Part shown: piece after piece, positions 6,981-15,096 of the stretch
Numbering within the stretch: the stretch's first letter is position 1
Layout of the letters: each line of letters starts with the position of its first letter
Position numbers and translations under genes: made by a program
Notes under the pieces: model-generated
The model's input: the letters and a program-made list of their open reading frames with translations, nothing else
Database searches by the model: none
What the model was told of the DNA's origin: nothing
NCBI GenBank assembly: GCA_028276205.1
Contig: JAPYWU010000008.1
Coordinates: forward strand, 1 to 18,025
Origin: Dictyoglomaceae bacterium
GTDB lineage: Bacteria > Dictyoglomota > Dictyoglomia > Dictyoglomales > Dictyoglomaceae
Direction: 5' to 3'
DNA length: 18,025 nucleotides

Positions 6981-7022
6981 TTATAGAATAAATAAAAAAT
7001 TTAAAAAGGAGGTCAGAATATT

Positions 7023-8924
7023 ATGAGTTGGAAATTGGTATATAAAAATAAAAGTTGGGAGAAAGAAGGCAGTTTGCAGTCTGCATTAAAGGAAGAAGGA
7101 TTAGAAGATATAGCGTTAGGGGCAAGAATTAATGGTATTTTATCTGACTTGAAAATAACACCCCCTTCAAGCAGTATAGTGGAAATTGTGGATTGGAATG
7201 ATGCTGATGGGAAGAGCATTTATTGGCATACCTCTTCTCATATTTTAGCTCAAGCAGTTAAGGAGTTATTTCCAGATGTTAAATTAGGAATTGGACCTGC
7301 TATAGAAGATGGATTTTATTACGATTTTTATAAAGAAACTCCTTTTACTCAAGAGGATTTAGAAAAAATAGAAGAAAAAATGAAGGAGATAATAAAAAAG
7401 GATATACCCATAGAAAGAATAGAACTAACGAGGGATGAAGCAAGAAAATTATTAGAAGAATTGGGGGAGAATTTTAAGTTGGAGCTTCTTGAGGAAATAC
7501 CAGAAGGAGAAAAAATATCCTTTTATAGGCAAGGTAATTTTATGGATCTATGTAGGGGTCCACATTTACCCTCTACAGGAAAAGTTAAAGCCATAAAGTT
7601 ATTAAGTACTTCTGGGGCTTATTGGAAAGGAAATGAGAAAAATCCTATGTTACAGCGAATTTATGGCATATCTTTTCCTTCTGATAAAGAATTAAATGAT
7701 TATTTAAAAGAAAGAGAGGAAGCATTAAAGAGAGATCATAGGAGATTAGGAAGAGAACTTGGAATATTTAATACTTTTGAAGAAGCTGGTCCTGGCTTAA
7801 TTTTTTATCCACCAAAGGGAGCCTTGTTAAGACTAATTATTGAGGAATTTGAAAGAAAAGAACATTTAAAAAGAGGTTACTTACCAGTTATTACTCCTCA
7901 TCTAATGCAAGCTGATTTATGGAAGATATCAGGTCATTGGGATAATTATAGAGAGAATATGTTTTTCTTACAAGTAGATGAGAAAGATTATGCTGTAAAA
8001 CCTATGAATTGTCCAGGACATGTGCTTATATATAGATCTACTGTAAGAAGTTATAGGGATCTCCCTCTAAGATTTTTTGAAATGGGAACTGTTTATAGAT
8101 ATGAAAGATCTGGAGTATTATATGGACTTGAGAGAGCAAGAGGTTTTACCCAAGATGATGCACATATTTTCTGTACAGAAGAACAACTGGAAGATGAGAT
8201 TAAAGGAGTTTTAGATTTTGTATTTTTTATGTTGAAAAGTTTTGGCTTAAATGAATATGAAATTACCCTTTCTACAAGACCAGAAAAATATATTGGATCC
8301 GATGAAATATGGGATAAAGCAACAACAGCGCTTAAAAATGCTTTGGAGAGTGTAGGGGTCAGCTATCAGGTTGCTGAAGGTGAAGGTGCTTTTTATGGTC
8401 CTAAGATTGATTTAAAGTTGAGGGGGATACTTGGGAAAAGATGGCAAGGTCCAACAATTCAAGTGGATTTTAATTTGCCAGAAAGATTTGATTTAACCTA
8501 TGATGCATCTGATGGAACGAAGAAAAGACCTGTTATGATACATAGAGCAATATTAGGTTCCTATGAAAGATTTATAGGAATTCTTATAGAACAATATGGT
8601 GGAAGATTTCCTTTGTGGCTTGCGCCTGTTCAAATTGCTATTCTTCCTATATCAGAAAAACATGAAGATTATGCCTTAGAGATTGCTAAAATTTTAAAAG
8701 AAAAGGAGTTCAGAGTAGAGGTTGATTTAGATCAAGCTAAACTTAATTATAAGCTTAGAAAGGCTATTAATAATAAAATACCATATATCTTTATAGTAGG
8801 AGATAAAGAAAAGGCAGAGAGAAAAGTAAGTGTGAGAACCCACAATCAAGATTTAGGAGTTTTTGAGCTTGATGTTATTATTAACAAGCTTTTAGAAGAG
8901 ATAAATACAAAAAATGCCTTATAG
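7023..8924 (+). CDS. thrS: Threonine--tRNA ligase
   Basis: ThrRS charges tRNA-Thr. The 633-aa product has an N-terminal TGS domain (about 1-60). The second editing domain carries YWHTSSHILAQA with HxxxH and FMDLCRGPHLP. The class II catalytic core has the zinc-binding Cys of MNCPGHVLIY, motif 2 (GTVYRYERSG and RARGFTQDDAHIFC) and motif 3 (HRAILGSYERFIGILIE). An anticodon-binding domain begins near WLAPVQIAILP. The length is normal for bacterial ThrRS with both editing and TGS domains. AAGGAGGT (7006-7013) lies nine bases before ATG 7023, making this start secure. Expression is gated by the T-box leader upstream. A prepilin peptidase gene begins 12 nt after the stop with no visible promoter or terminator between. 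Confidence 0.98.
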   Translation: MSWKLVYKNKSWEKEGSLQSALKEEGLEDIALGARINGILSDLKITPPSSSIVEIVDWNDADGKSIYWHTSSHILAQAVKELFPDVKLGIGPAIEDGFYYDFYKETPFTQEDLEKIEEKMKEIIKKDIPIERIELTRDEARKLLEELGENFKLELLEEIPEGEKISFYRQGNFMDLCRGPHLPSTGKVKAIKLLSTSGAYWKGNEKNPMLQRIYGISFPSDKELNDYLKEREEALKRDHRRLGRELGIFNTFEEAGPGLIFYPPKGALLRLIIEEFERKEHLKRGYLPVITPHLMQADLWKISGHWDNYRENMFFLQVDEKDYAVKPMNCPGHVLIYRSTVRSYRDLPLRFFEMGTVYRYERSGVLYGLERARGFTQDDAHIFCTEEQLEDEIKGVLDFVFFMLKSFGLNEYEITLSTRPEKYIGSDEIWDKATTALKNALESVGVSYQVAEGEGAFYGPKIDLKLRGILGKRWQGPTIQVDFNLPERFDLTYDASDGTKKRPVMIHRAILGSYERFIGILIEQYGGRFPLWLAPVQIAILPISEKHEDYALEIAKILKEKEFRVEVDLDQAKLNYKLRKAINNKIPYIFIVGDKEKAERKVSVRTHNQDLGVFELDVIINKLLEEINTKNAL

Positions 8925-8936
8925 GAGGTTAAATAA

Positions 8937-9710
8937 ATGCCATTTAAGATTCTTTTTACCTTCTGGTTTTTTTTGCTGGGAAGTGCTATTGGTAGTTTTT
9001 TAAATGTTTTGATATATAGACTTCCTCGAAAAGAATCTATTTTATTTCCACCTTCTCATTGTCCTTCTTGTAATCATAAATTGGCTCCGAAGGATCTTTT
9101 TCCTATTTTCAGTTATATATTTCTTAAAGGGAGATGTAGATACTGTGGAGCAAAAATTTCTATAAGATATCCTTTAGTTGAGATCCTTACTGCCATATTT
9201 TTTGCTCTATCTTTTTGGCTATATGGATGGTCTTTTTACTGCTTAAAAATGTTAATATTTTTCTCACTTCTTTTGCCAATCTTTTTTATAGATCTTGAAC
9301 ATATGTTGATTCCTGATGTTTTATCCTTTACTGGTTTAGGATTAGGTCTTTTTCTCTCTTTATTAGAAGGTAAAATTTATCAAAGTATTTTAGGAAGCAT
9401 CGTTTTTGGAGGAGTACTACTTTTAATATATTTGGGTGCTCTTTTTATATTAAAAGAGGAAGGTATGGGACAGGGGGATATAAAGTTGGGATTTTTATTA
9501 GGAAGTTTTCTTGGATTAAAACTATCCTTATTAGCTTTATTTTTGAGTTACATTTTAGGAGGTATTATATCAATTTTTATTTTACTTTTTAAAGATAAAA
9601 ACTTAAAAACTGCTATACCTTTTGGACCTTTTCTAATCTTAGGATCATTTATATCTTTATTTTGGGGAGAGTCTATAATAAGTTTTTATCTTTCTTTATT
9701 TATTAAATGA
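8937..9710 (+). CDS. pilD: Type IV prepilin peptidase / N-methyltransferase
   Basis: This membrane aspartyl protease cleaves prepilin leader peptides after Gly, and bifunctional members N-methylate the new N-terminus. The 257-aa polytopic protein begins with a hydrophobic segment containing GSAIGSFLNVLIYRLP, the family N-terminal motif. A cytoplasmic domain holds a tetracysteine zinc site: Cys42, Cys45, Cys67 and Cys70. Catalytic aspartates are Asp119 (FFIDLEHMLIPD) and Asp181 (GMGQGDIKLG). Further transmembrane helices follow. The presence of the cysteines suggests the bifunctional methylating type. TAGGAGGT lies just before the ATG. Its stop overlaps the next gene by ATGA, placing it at the head of a minor-pilin gene run that supplies its substrates. 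Names pilD, gspO and comC are all used for this family. Confidence 0.96.
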   Translation: MPFKILFTFWFFLLGSAIGSFLNVLIYRLPRKESILFPPSHCPSCNHKLAPKDLFPIFSYIFLKGRCRYCGAKISIRYPLVEILTAIFFALSFWLYGWSFYCLKMLIFFSLLLPIFFIDLEHMLIPDVLSFTGLGLGLFLSLLEGKIYQSILGSIVFGGVLLLIYLGALFILKEEGMGQGDIKLGFLLGSFLGLKLSLLALFLSYILGGIISIFILLFKDKNLKTAIPFGPFLILGSFISLFWGESIISFYLSLFIK

Positions 9711-10186
9711 TAAATTTAAATGGATATACGCTAATAGAACTTTTAATAACTATTCTTATAATAGGAATTTTATCCTATATGTCTTACTATATAACTGTTG
9801 CCAGTTTAGATAATGCCCATTTGAATAATTGTGCTATAGAAATATTAAAAGAACTTGTAGAACTTAGAGATAGTGCATATTCTTGTGATGAAGGTACTCC
9901 AAATATATTATTTTTCTTTCCTTCCATAGACAAGATTGTTTTAAAATGTTATGATAAAAAAAGCAATTTTTATAAAATTACAAAAACAATTGATCTAAGG
10001 GATAAGAATATAGATCTTATTTCTTCAGTTTTTGGAGTAAATGAATATGTTTATTTTAATAGGCTGGGGATCCCTTCTTCAGGAGGAACTATTGTAATAA
10101 GGTATAAAAATATGAGAAAATATATAGTAGTGACTCCTGCTACGGGGAGGATATATATAAGTGATAAAAAGCCAGAAGAGTGGTAA
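9707..10186 (+). CDS. Prepilin-like protein, FimT/GspH type
   Basis: The 159-aa protein has a six-residue leader ending in Gly, then YTLIELLITILIIGIL: a class III prepilin signal with cleavage predicted at Gly6|Tyr7 and the conserved Glu at mature position 5. The first mature residue is Tyr, not the usual Phe. The long N-terminal helix is followed by a beta-rich globular part whose end (YVYFNRLGIP, GGTIVIRY, VVTPATGRIYIS) resembles the FimT/GspH C-terminal pattern. Two cysteines in the globular part could form a disulphide. ATGA overlap with pilD couples the genes. It is likely a minor pilin of the priming complex; the family assignment is by pattern only. Confidence 0.85.
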   Translation: MINLNGYTLIELLITILIIGILSYMSYYITVASLDNAHLNNCAIEILKELVELRDSAYSCDEGTPNILFFFPSIDKIVLKCYDKKSNFYKITKTIDLRDKNIDLISSVFGVNEYVYFNRLGIPSSGGTIVIRYKNMRKYIVVTPATGRIYISDKKPEEW

Positions 10187-10553
10187 ATATAGTGGTTTTA
10201 GTGTATTAGAAGCATTAGTTGCTGGGGTGGTACTTTTAATAGTCCTTGTAGGAATACTACAAATGTATTTTATAACTTTTTATAATGCTCCAAAAGTAGA
10301 AAACCTTGTTAGAGCTAACTATATTCTTTCAAAAGAAGCAGAATTAATTTTTGCAAAAAGTTATACTACTTTAAATAGTTATGTAACATCTTATTATCCT
10401 AAGATTGTAAAGGATAAAAACATGGTATATACTATTACATGTACAGTTGATGATACTCTTACATGGGGGAAATTTATAAGATTAGAAGCTTCCTGGAATG
10501 AAGGTAAAGAAACAAAAAAATTTAGAATAGAATTTTTTAGAGCTAAGTTATGA
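10161..10553 (+). CDS. Prepilin-like protein, PilV/GspI type
   Basis: The 130-aa product has leader MIKSQKSGKYSG, then FSVLEALVAGVVLLIVLVGI: a type III prepilin signal with cleavage predicted at Gly12|Phe13 and Glu at mature position 5. V-L-E-A-L-V-A is typical of PilV/GspI minor pilins. The start is GTG at 10161, inside the end of the previous gene (26-nt overlap); GGGGAGG at 10144-10150, ten bases upstream, supports it, and no later start would keep the whole leader. The small globular part has no known domain that I recognise. Its stop overlaps the next start by ATGA. Confidence 0.84.
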   Translation: MIKSQKSGKYSGFSVLEALVAGVVLLIVLVGILQMYFITFYNAPKVENLVRANYILSKEAELIFAKSYTTLNSYVTSYYPKIVKDKNMVYTITCTVDDTLTWGKFIRLEASWNEGKETKKFRIEFFRAKL

Positions 10554-11104
10554 AAAAGGGTTTTACTTTAATAGAACTTTTAATAGGTGTTTCTATATCT
10601 CTCATTATAGTTGCCCTTGTAGTAAGCTTTTTGACTACAGGCTCCTTAGGTTATCAGTTTATTAATAAAAAGGTACAATATCAAAGAAATGCAAGATTGG
10701 TAGCAGAGAGGCTTATTAGGGAAGTTAAAAAGGCGTCTATTATTGATAGTACTTCAGATGGTAGTAATTTAATATTTAGTTATACTTATTATGACTTTAG
10801 TACTAATCCTATTTCATCCACATTATCTACTATTAGATATTATGTAGATAATAATGGTATTCTTAGAAGACAAGTAAAACAGGGAAGTTTGTGGGTGGGC
10901 AATAATCCCTTAACAGAAAGTGACTTTAAGGTTATACCTCCTATATTTTTTTATTACAATGAATCTGGAAATATCGTCTCTCCACAGAATGCTCAGATTA
11001 TTCAAGTGGAACTTAAATTTGACGGAAATAAGGATAATATTGTAGATTATACCTTGACTTTTTCCATATTTCTTCCTATAAAAAGTACCTATTACTTAAG
11101 ATAG
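10550..11104 (+). CDS. Prepilin-like protein, PilW/GspJ type
   Basis: The 184-aa product has the short leader MKKG followed by FTLIELLIGVSISLIIVALVV: predicted cleavage Gly4|Phe5 with Glu at mature position 5. The mature N-terminal helix runs into RNARLVAERLIREVKKA, a PilW/GspJ-like amphipathic continuation, then a beta-rich domain (IRYYVDNNGILRRQV, QIIQVELKFDG). Placement after the PilV-like gene and before the PilX-like gene follows the usual minor-pilin order (fimT/pilV/pilW/pilX). ATGA overlap with the upstream gene indicates coupled translation. Confidence 0.87.
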   Translation: MKKGFTLIELLIGVSISLIIVALVVSFLTTGSLGYQFINKKVQYQRNARLVAERLIREVKKASIIDSTSDGSNLIFSYTYYDFSTNPISSTLSTIRYYVDNNGILRRQVKQGSLWVGNNPLTESDFKVIPPIFFYYNESGNIVSPQNAQIIQVELKFDGNKDNIVDYTLTFSIFLPIKSTYYLR

Positions 11105-11115
11105 GGGGAAGAAAA

Positions 11116-12315
11116 ATGTTTTTTAATAATAAAGAAAAGGGTCAATTAGTAGTATTAATGAGTATTGTTATCTTTATATTAATATTAGGGTTGATTATTG
11201 TTCAACTTATACCCTCAGAGAATATTATTACAAGAAGGACCCTTGAAAGTAATCAAGCCTTTTATTTAGCTCAATCAGGGCTTCAACAAGCTTTTTATAT
11301 AATAAATTCTAATCCAGATTTAGCATTTTTGACCCTTACTTTAAGAAGAATAAACGATGGTAATCTGTTATCCTATACGATGACTTATACTAATGGAAAT
11401 GTATTTAAGTTTAGCTATAATATAAGCTCCATATCTAATGGTGAATATACTATTACTGTTTCCTATACCCTTTCAAAATTAAATTCAGGGGGAATTTTGA
11501 TAGATTATCCCATATATAAGATAAGAAGTGAAGGCTATATACCATCTATAAATAGTTATAGGGTTGTAAGAAAGATAGAAGTCTATGGAAATAATACTGA
11601 GATAACCCTTGATCCATTTAAATTTGCAGTTTTTGCTGGAACTTCAGTTAATTTCTCTGGAAAATCTGCAGTTATTGAAGGGGAAAGATTGCCTGATGGG
11701 ACTTTTGATACTGCCATATATTCTAATGGTCCTGTAGATTTAAATAAACCACCTCTTATAAATGGAACCTACTCACCTATATTAGGAAAAGATGTTATTG
11801 CAAATGATAATACCCTTTCTATGCCAACCTTAAATGAAGATTATCTTAAGAGTGTAGCAATTTCCCAAGGCCTTTATAGGTCTGGAGGTACAGTAGATTT
11901 AAGTAATTTGGTTAATTATGCAAAAAGTAATCCTAATTGGTATAATTCTGCAACTAAGACTTGGTTAACATGGTCTTTAGTTATATATATAGATGGTGAC
12001 GCTAAGATGGCAGGAAATGTAGAGTTTCAGGGAACAGTTATTGTGAAGGGAGATATTAAAATTACAGGAACGGGAAATAAAATAAAGGGAATATTATATG
12101 CAGCAAAGGTGGATTCTGTTACGAATGACCTTTCTATATTTGGTGATCCTATTATTGAAGGCACAAGTATTGGTGAGGCTGTAAGTATTGGTGGAAATAG
12201 TACTATAAGGCATAATAAACAATATATTGAAAATATTATGCAAACCCATGGTATAACAAATGTGGTAAAGGCTACTAAGACAAAATTAAAAATTCTTTCA
12301 TGGAATGAATTTTAA
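11116..12315 (+). CDS. PilX-like protein with long beta-rich C-terminal domain
   Basis: The 399-aa protein starts MFFNNKEKG then QLVVLMSIVIFILILGLIIV, a prepilin-like leader and helix lacking Glu at mature position 5, as in PilX/GspK proteins. ESNQAFYLAQSGLQQAFY at about residues 47-64 is the PilX-type A-x-Y-L-A-x-x-G-L signature. Residues from about 170 on are rich in short beta motifs with repeating G-x-(V/I) steps (FAVFAGTSVNFSGKSAVIEG, VIVKGDIKITGTGNKIKG), like a beta-solenoid or polymer-forming fold. That is much longer than a classic PilX. GGGGGA precedes the ATG. It closes the pilD gene run and a new promoter follows. It may be a pilus-tip or surface protein (inference). Confidence 0.78.
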   Translation: MFFNNKEKGQLVVLMSIVIFILILGLIIVQLIPSENIITRRTLESNQAFYLAQSGLQQAFYIINSNPDLAFLTLTLRRINDGNLLSYTMTYTNGNVFKFSYNISSISNGEYTITVSYTLSKLNSGGILIDYPIYKIRSEGYIPSINSYRVVRKIEVYGNNTEITLDPFKFAVFAGTSVNFSGKSAVIEGERLPDGTFDTAIYSNGPVDLNKPPLINGTYSPILGKDVIANDNTLSMPTLNEDYLKSVAISQGLYRSGGTVDLSNLVNYAKSNPNWYNSATKTWLTWSLVIYIDGDAKMAGNVEFQGTVIVKGDIKITGTGNKIKGILYAAKVDSVTNDLSIFGDPIIEGTSIGEAVSIGGNSTIRHNKQYIENIMQTHGITNVVKATKTKLKILSWNEF

Positions 12316-12320
12316 GAGGG

Positions 12321-12349
12321 TTGTCTTTTTATGTGTTTTATATTAAAAT
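12321..12349 (+). promoter_or_regulatory. Probable promoter of the pilMNOP-secretin operon
   Basis: TTGTCT (12321-12326) and TAAAAT (12344-12349) have a 17-nt spacer, giving a predicted start near 12356 and a short leader to the pilM ATG at 12388. This is the only clear non-coding gap (72 nt) in the pilus gene cluster. The -35 box is a weak match; the -10 is good. Confidence 0.5.
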
Positions 12350-12387
12350 AAAATCCAATCCAGGGAGAGGTTGAAAGGAAGGGAAAG

Positions 12388-13380
12388 ATGGGGATTTTTA
12401 ATTTATTTTCTGCAGAAGAGCCTATTTTAGGTATTGAATTTGGAAATCCTATAAGATTAGTGTATGGGGGAAGGAGAAAAGATAAGAAGATTGTAATTAG
12501 AAATGCAATTTCTGATGTTTTTTCATCTGATATTTTTCAAGGGGGGCAACCCTTAGATATTTCCAAAATAATAGAAACTCTTAAAAAGGATTTAAAAGTG
12601 TTGAAAGTAAAAAACCCAAAAACTTATGTAGCAATTCCATCTTTAAATGCAGTAGTAAGATTCTTTAATTTTCCTTATATGACAGAAGAAGAACTTAGAG
12701 AAGCTATAAAATGGGAGCTTGATAGATATATTCCATTTTCTGAAGAAGATATAGTATATGATTTAGAGATTATTGATGTTGTAGAGAGGGAAGGAAGTAA
12801 AGAATGTAAAGTAATGCTGGTTGCAGTACCAAAAGAAATCATAAATCCATATTTGGAAATAGCAAAATCCTTGGGACTGAATTTAGAGGTAGTAGATATA
12901 AGTATTTTTTCAGCTGTAAGATCAGTGGTATTCAATAGAAAAGAGCTTCCTAAAGGGAATACTTTGTATTTATATACTCATGATAATATCGCAGAATTTG
13001 TTGTATTAAAAGATAGTCAACCTGTATTTTTTAGAAGTACTATCATGGAAGAATGGAATCCACAGGAAGAAGGAGTAGATGAGCTTACAAAGTCTTTTAT
13101 CTTGGAAGACTTTGTAAGAAAAATTCAAGAATCTATTAATTTTTTCTTTCTACAGTTTCCAGAAGAGCATATAGATCAAGCTATAGTTATGGGTAGTAAT
13201 GCTAAGAATAAGGATTTTGTGGATCTTTTAGAAGCTCTTTTAAATGTTCCATCTGAGGTAGCCCCATTGTCTCTTAGTTCTGATATAATAATAAATGCAA
13301 AAAAGCAAGATAAATCATTCTTAGAAGATCTTTCTTCTTGGGTAGTACCTATAGGACTATTTTTCTGGGGAAGGGTGTAA
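12388..13380 (+). CDS. pilM: PilM-type actin-like assembly ATPase
   Basis: PilM is a cytoplasmic actin-fold protein that binds the N-terminal tail of PilN and builds the inner-membrane assembly platform of type IV pili. The 330-aa product shows the family layout: N-terminal ILGIEFG strand pair, KNPKTYVAIPSLNAVVRFFNFP, EEELREAIKWELDRYIPF (the best-conserved PilM signature), VMLVAVPKEIINPYLEIAKSLGL, and a C-terminal lobe with an AIVMGSNAKNKDFVDLL glycine loop. The nucleotide-contact strands are degenerate: GIEFG replaces the usual D-I-G type and LYLYTHDNIAEFVVL replaces the usual D-I-G-A strand, so ATP binding may be weak (inference). GGAAGGG lies upstream of the ATG. pilN follows after 5 nt. 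Confidence 0.9.
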   Translation: MGIFNLFSAEEPILGIEFGNPIRLVYGGRRKDKKIVIRNAISDVFSSDIFQGGQPLDISKIIETLKKDLKVLKVKNPKTYVAIPSLNAVVRFFNFPYMTEEELREAIKWELDRYIPFSEEDIVYDLEIIDVVEREGSKECKVMLVAVPKEIINPYLEIAKSLGLNLEVVDISIFSAVRSVVFNRKELPKGNTLYLYTHDNIAEFVVLKDSQPVFFRSTIMEEWNPQEEGVDELTKSFILEDFVRKIQESINFFFLQFPEEHIDQAIVMGSNAKNKDFVDLLEALLNVPSEVAPLSLSSDIIINAKKQDKSFLEDLSSWVVPIGLFFWGRV

Positions 13381-13385
13381 GGAAT

Positions 13386-13937
13386 ATGTTTAAGATTAAC
13401 CTTTTACCAAAGGAAGCTAAGAAAAAAGAGGCAATAAGGATTCCTTTTTTGGGTATTCTTATTACAGTGGTTGGTATATTACTTTTATTTGGAGAGATTA
13501 TTCTTTATTTTAATCTTTCATCGGAAGTTAATAACTTAAGAAAAGAAAATACTTCTCTTGAAGCCCAAATAAATGATCTTAAAGAAAGAATAAAAGAATT
13601 ACAAAAATTGCAGGATATAAAAAAACAATATGAAGAAAAGATAAATTTATTAAATGAGATTTCTTCTAAAGAGATATCTTGGGTTGATTTTTTTGAGACT
13701 ATAAATGGAATTACTCCTAAAAATCTTTGGATTAAAAGTTTTAGTTTAGATTCTTCGGACAATGTAAATATTGAAGGATTTGCTGTAAGCTATAAAGATA
13801 TAGCAATTTTTTTAGATCAGTTAGAAAAAACCAATCTGTTGGATAAAATTACCTTGGGGTTTGCTCAAAAGGTTGGACAACCTCCAGTTATTGCTATTAA
13901 TTTTAGGATAGCAGCTCAGTATAAGAGGGGTGAATGA
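13386..13937 (+). CDS. pilN: PilN-type inner-membrane assembly protein
   Basis: PilN is a bitopic membrane protein: its short cytoplasmic tail binds PilM and its periplasmic part pairs with PilO. The 183-aa product begins MFKINLLPKEAKKK, containing the diagnostic I-N-L-L-P motif. A transmembrane helix spans about 19-43, a coiled coil about 44-92, and a ferredoxin-like periplasmic domain follows (WVDFFETINGITPKNLWIKSF). The frame is open from 13338 inside pilM, but that extension would place 16 extra residues before the PilM-binding tail. ATG 13386 puts the motif at its normal place and is preferred. The stop overlaps pilO by ATGA. Confidence 0.92.
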   Translation: MFKINLLPKEAKKKEAIRIPFLGILITVVGILLLFGEIILYFNLSSEVNNLRKENTSLEAQINDLKERIKELQKLQDIKKQYEEKINLLNEISSKEISWVDFFETINGITPKNLWIKSFSLDSSDNVNIEGFAVSYKDIAIFLDQLEKTNLLDKITLGFAQKVGQPPVIAINFRIAAQYKRGE

Positions 13938-14509
13938 TGAAACCAAAGATAAATATATGGATAATCGTAGGTATTTTTTTATTTATTATTGTTGTTGGAT
14001 TTTACTTTCTTGTGTATAAGTCTTTAGATAATGAGAAGAACACATTGATGGAAAGTATTGAAAATAATCGTCAGATGCTTCTTAAATATCAATTGAGTTA
14101 CAAAAAGAACTTAGAAGAGTGGGAGAAATTTAAAGAATCTTTGCAGAGATTTGCTGAATTAGAGCAAAAATTACCTACAAAGGAAGATCTCCCTCATCTT
14201 TTAGCTTTTGTAGAGTCTATATGTAAAGAATCAAAGCTTTCTATAAATAGTTTTAAGCCAATTCAGGTACAAGAACAACCTCAACCTACCACAAAAGAAG
14301 AGAAAAAAGAGGCTCCAAAACCTCTTTATGAGGAAAGAGATTATAGCGTGGACTTACAAGGTAGTTATGGTGGATTTCTCTTATTTTTAGCTAAGCTTAA
14401 GACAGCACCTCGTATTATTCTCTTGAAGGATTTAAAGATTGACCCTGTAGATACAACTGCTAAGGAGCTAAAATTTTCCTTTATTCTGTCTACATTTATA
14501 ATTAAATAG
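13934..14509 (+). CDS. pilO: PilO-type inner-membrane assembly protein
   Basis: PilO pairs with PilN and links the platform to PilP and the secretin. The 191-aa protein has one N-terminal transmembrane helix (about 8-28), a periplasmic coiled coil (about 32-80), and a small domain with LLAFVESICKESKLSINSF, a charged Pro/Glu/Lys linker near 112-125, then YSVDLQGSYGGFLLFLAKLKTAPRIILLKDLKI, the PilO/GspM-like core. Two adjacent ATGs (13934 and 13937) are possible; AGAGGGG at 13924-13930 serves either, and spacing slightly favours the second. The first is listed because its ATGA overlap with pilN matches the style of this operon. Confidence 0.9.
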   Translation: MMKPKINIWIIVGIFLFIIVVGFYFLVYKSLDNEKNTLMESIENNRQMLLKYQLSYKKNLEEWEKFKESLQRFAELEQKLPTKEDLPHLLAFVESICKESKLSINSFKPIQVQEQPQPTTKEEKKEAPKPLYEERDYSVDLQGSYGGFLLFLAKLKTAPRIILLKDLKIDPVDTTAKELKFSFILSTFIIK

Positions 14510-14519
14510 GTGAGGAAAT

Positions 14520-15092
14520 ATGGATATTAAAAGTATTTTTAATGATCCAAAACAAAGATTAATAGTACTTATAAGTATTCTTGTTATTGTAGGGGCAATC
14601 GGGGGATATTATATTGTAACTAATTATGTGTTAACTCCCCAAGAGGAGCCTGTTGTAACAACTCCTAAGGCAAAAACTATAACAGAGACTTATACTTTTA
14701 CCGAAATCCTAAAAACTTTTACTGAACAAGTAGGGGTAGTATTTACTTATTCAAATGTTGCTTTGGGAAGAAGTAATCCCTTTTTACCGGTAATTGATTT
14801 AAATCCAAAACCACAACCTAAGATATCCTCTTTACCTCAAGCAACTGCGAGAATTTCTGTAGTTCCACAATCTTCTTCTGTTACTAAATCTTGGTATGGT
14901 AGTTTTAAGCTTACAGGGATAATAAGAAGTAGGGACAAAAGTTATGCGATTATAGAAGAAGGTGATAGGGGTTATATCTTAAGAGAAGGAGAATTATTTA
15001 GGGGGGATATATATCTGGAAAAGATTTTAGAAAATTCGGTAATTTTAAGGAAAGGTAAAGAAACAACCACTATTAAACTGGGAGGTGAATAG
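14520..15092 (+). CDS. pilP: PilP/GspC-like periplasmic connector protein
   Basis: PilP/GspC-type proteins connect the inner-membrane platform to the N-domains of the secretin. The 190-aa product has a short cytoplasmic tail, one transmembrane helix (about 14-34), a Pro-rich periplasmic linker with GRSNPFLPVIDL, and a C-terminal beta domain (about 128-190: FKLTGIIRSRDKSYAIIEEG, GYILREGELFRG) of the GspC homology-region type. Classic PilP is a lipoprotein, but this protein has no cysteine and uses a membrane anchor, a GspC-like trait. Order after pilO and directly before the secretin gene supports the call. GGAGGTG at its 3' end is the ribosome site of the next gene. Confidence 0.87.
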   Translation: MDIKSIFNDPKQRLIVLISILVIVGAIGGYYIVTNYVLTPQEEPVVTTPKAKTITETYTFTEILKTFTEQVGVVFTYSNVALGRSNPFLPVIDLNPKPQPKISSLPQATARISVVPQSSSVTKSWYGSFKLTGIIRSRDKSYAIIEEGDRGYILREGELFRGDIYLEKILENSVILRKGKETTTIKLGGE

Positions 15093-15096
15093 TTTG
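15081..15096 (+). promoter_or_regulatory. Ribosome site fixing a TTG start for the secretin gene
   Basis: GGAGGTG (15081-15087) lies six bases before TTG 15094-15096. The residues after this TTG form a good signal peptide, and no ATG or GTG occurs nearby in frame; the first in-frame GTG (15187) lies after the signal peptide and the first in-frame ATG is near 15295. A UUG start is therefore preferred. Confidence 0.8.

Noticed and set aside
2001..7219. Various reverse-strand reading frames of 60-90 codons across the acpS, alaS, ruvX and thrS genes
   Set aside because: All lie antisense within well-supported genes and show no ribosome sites or recognisable protein motifs.
13338..13385. Earlier start for PilN inside pilM
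   Set aside because: The I-N-L-L-P PilM-binding motif belongs at the very N-terminus; ATG 13386 gives that.
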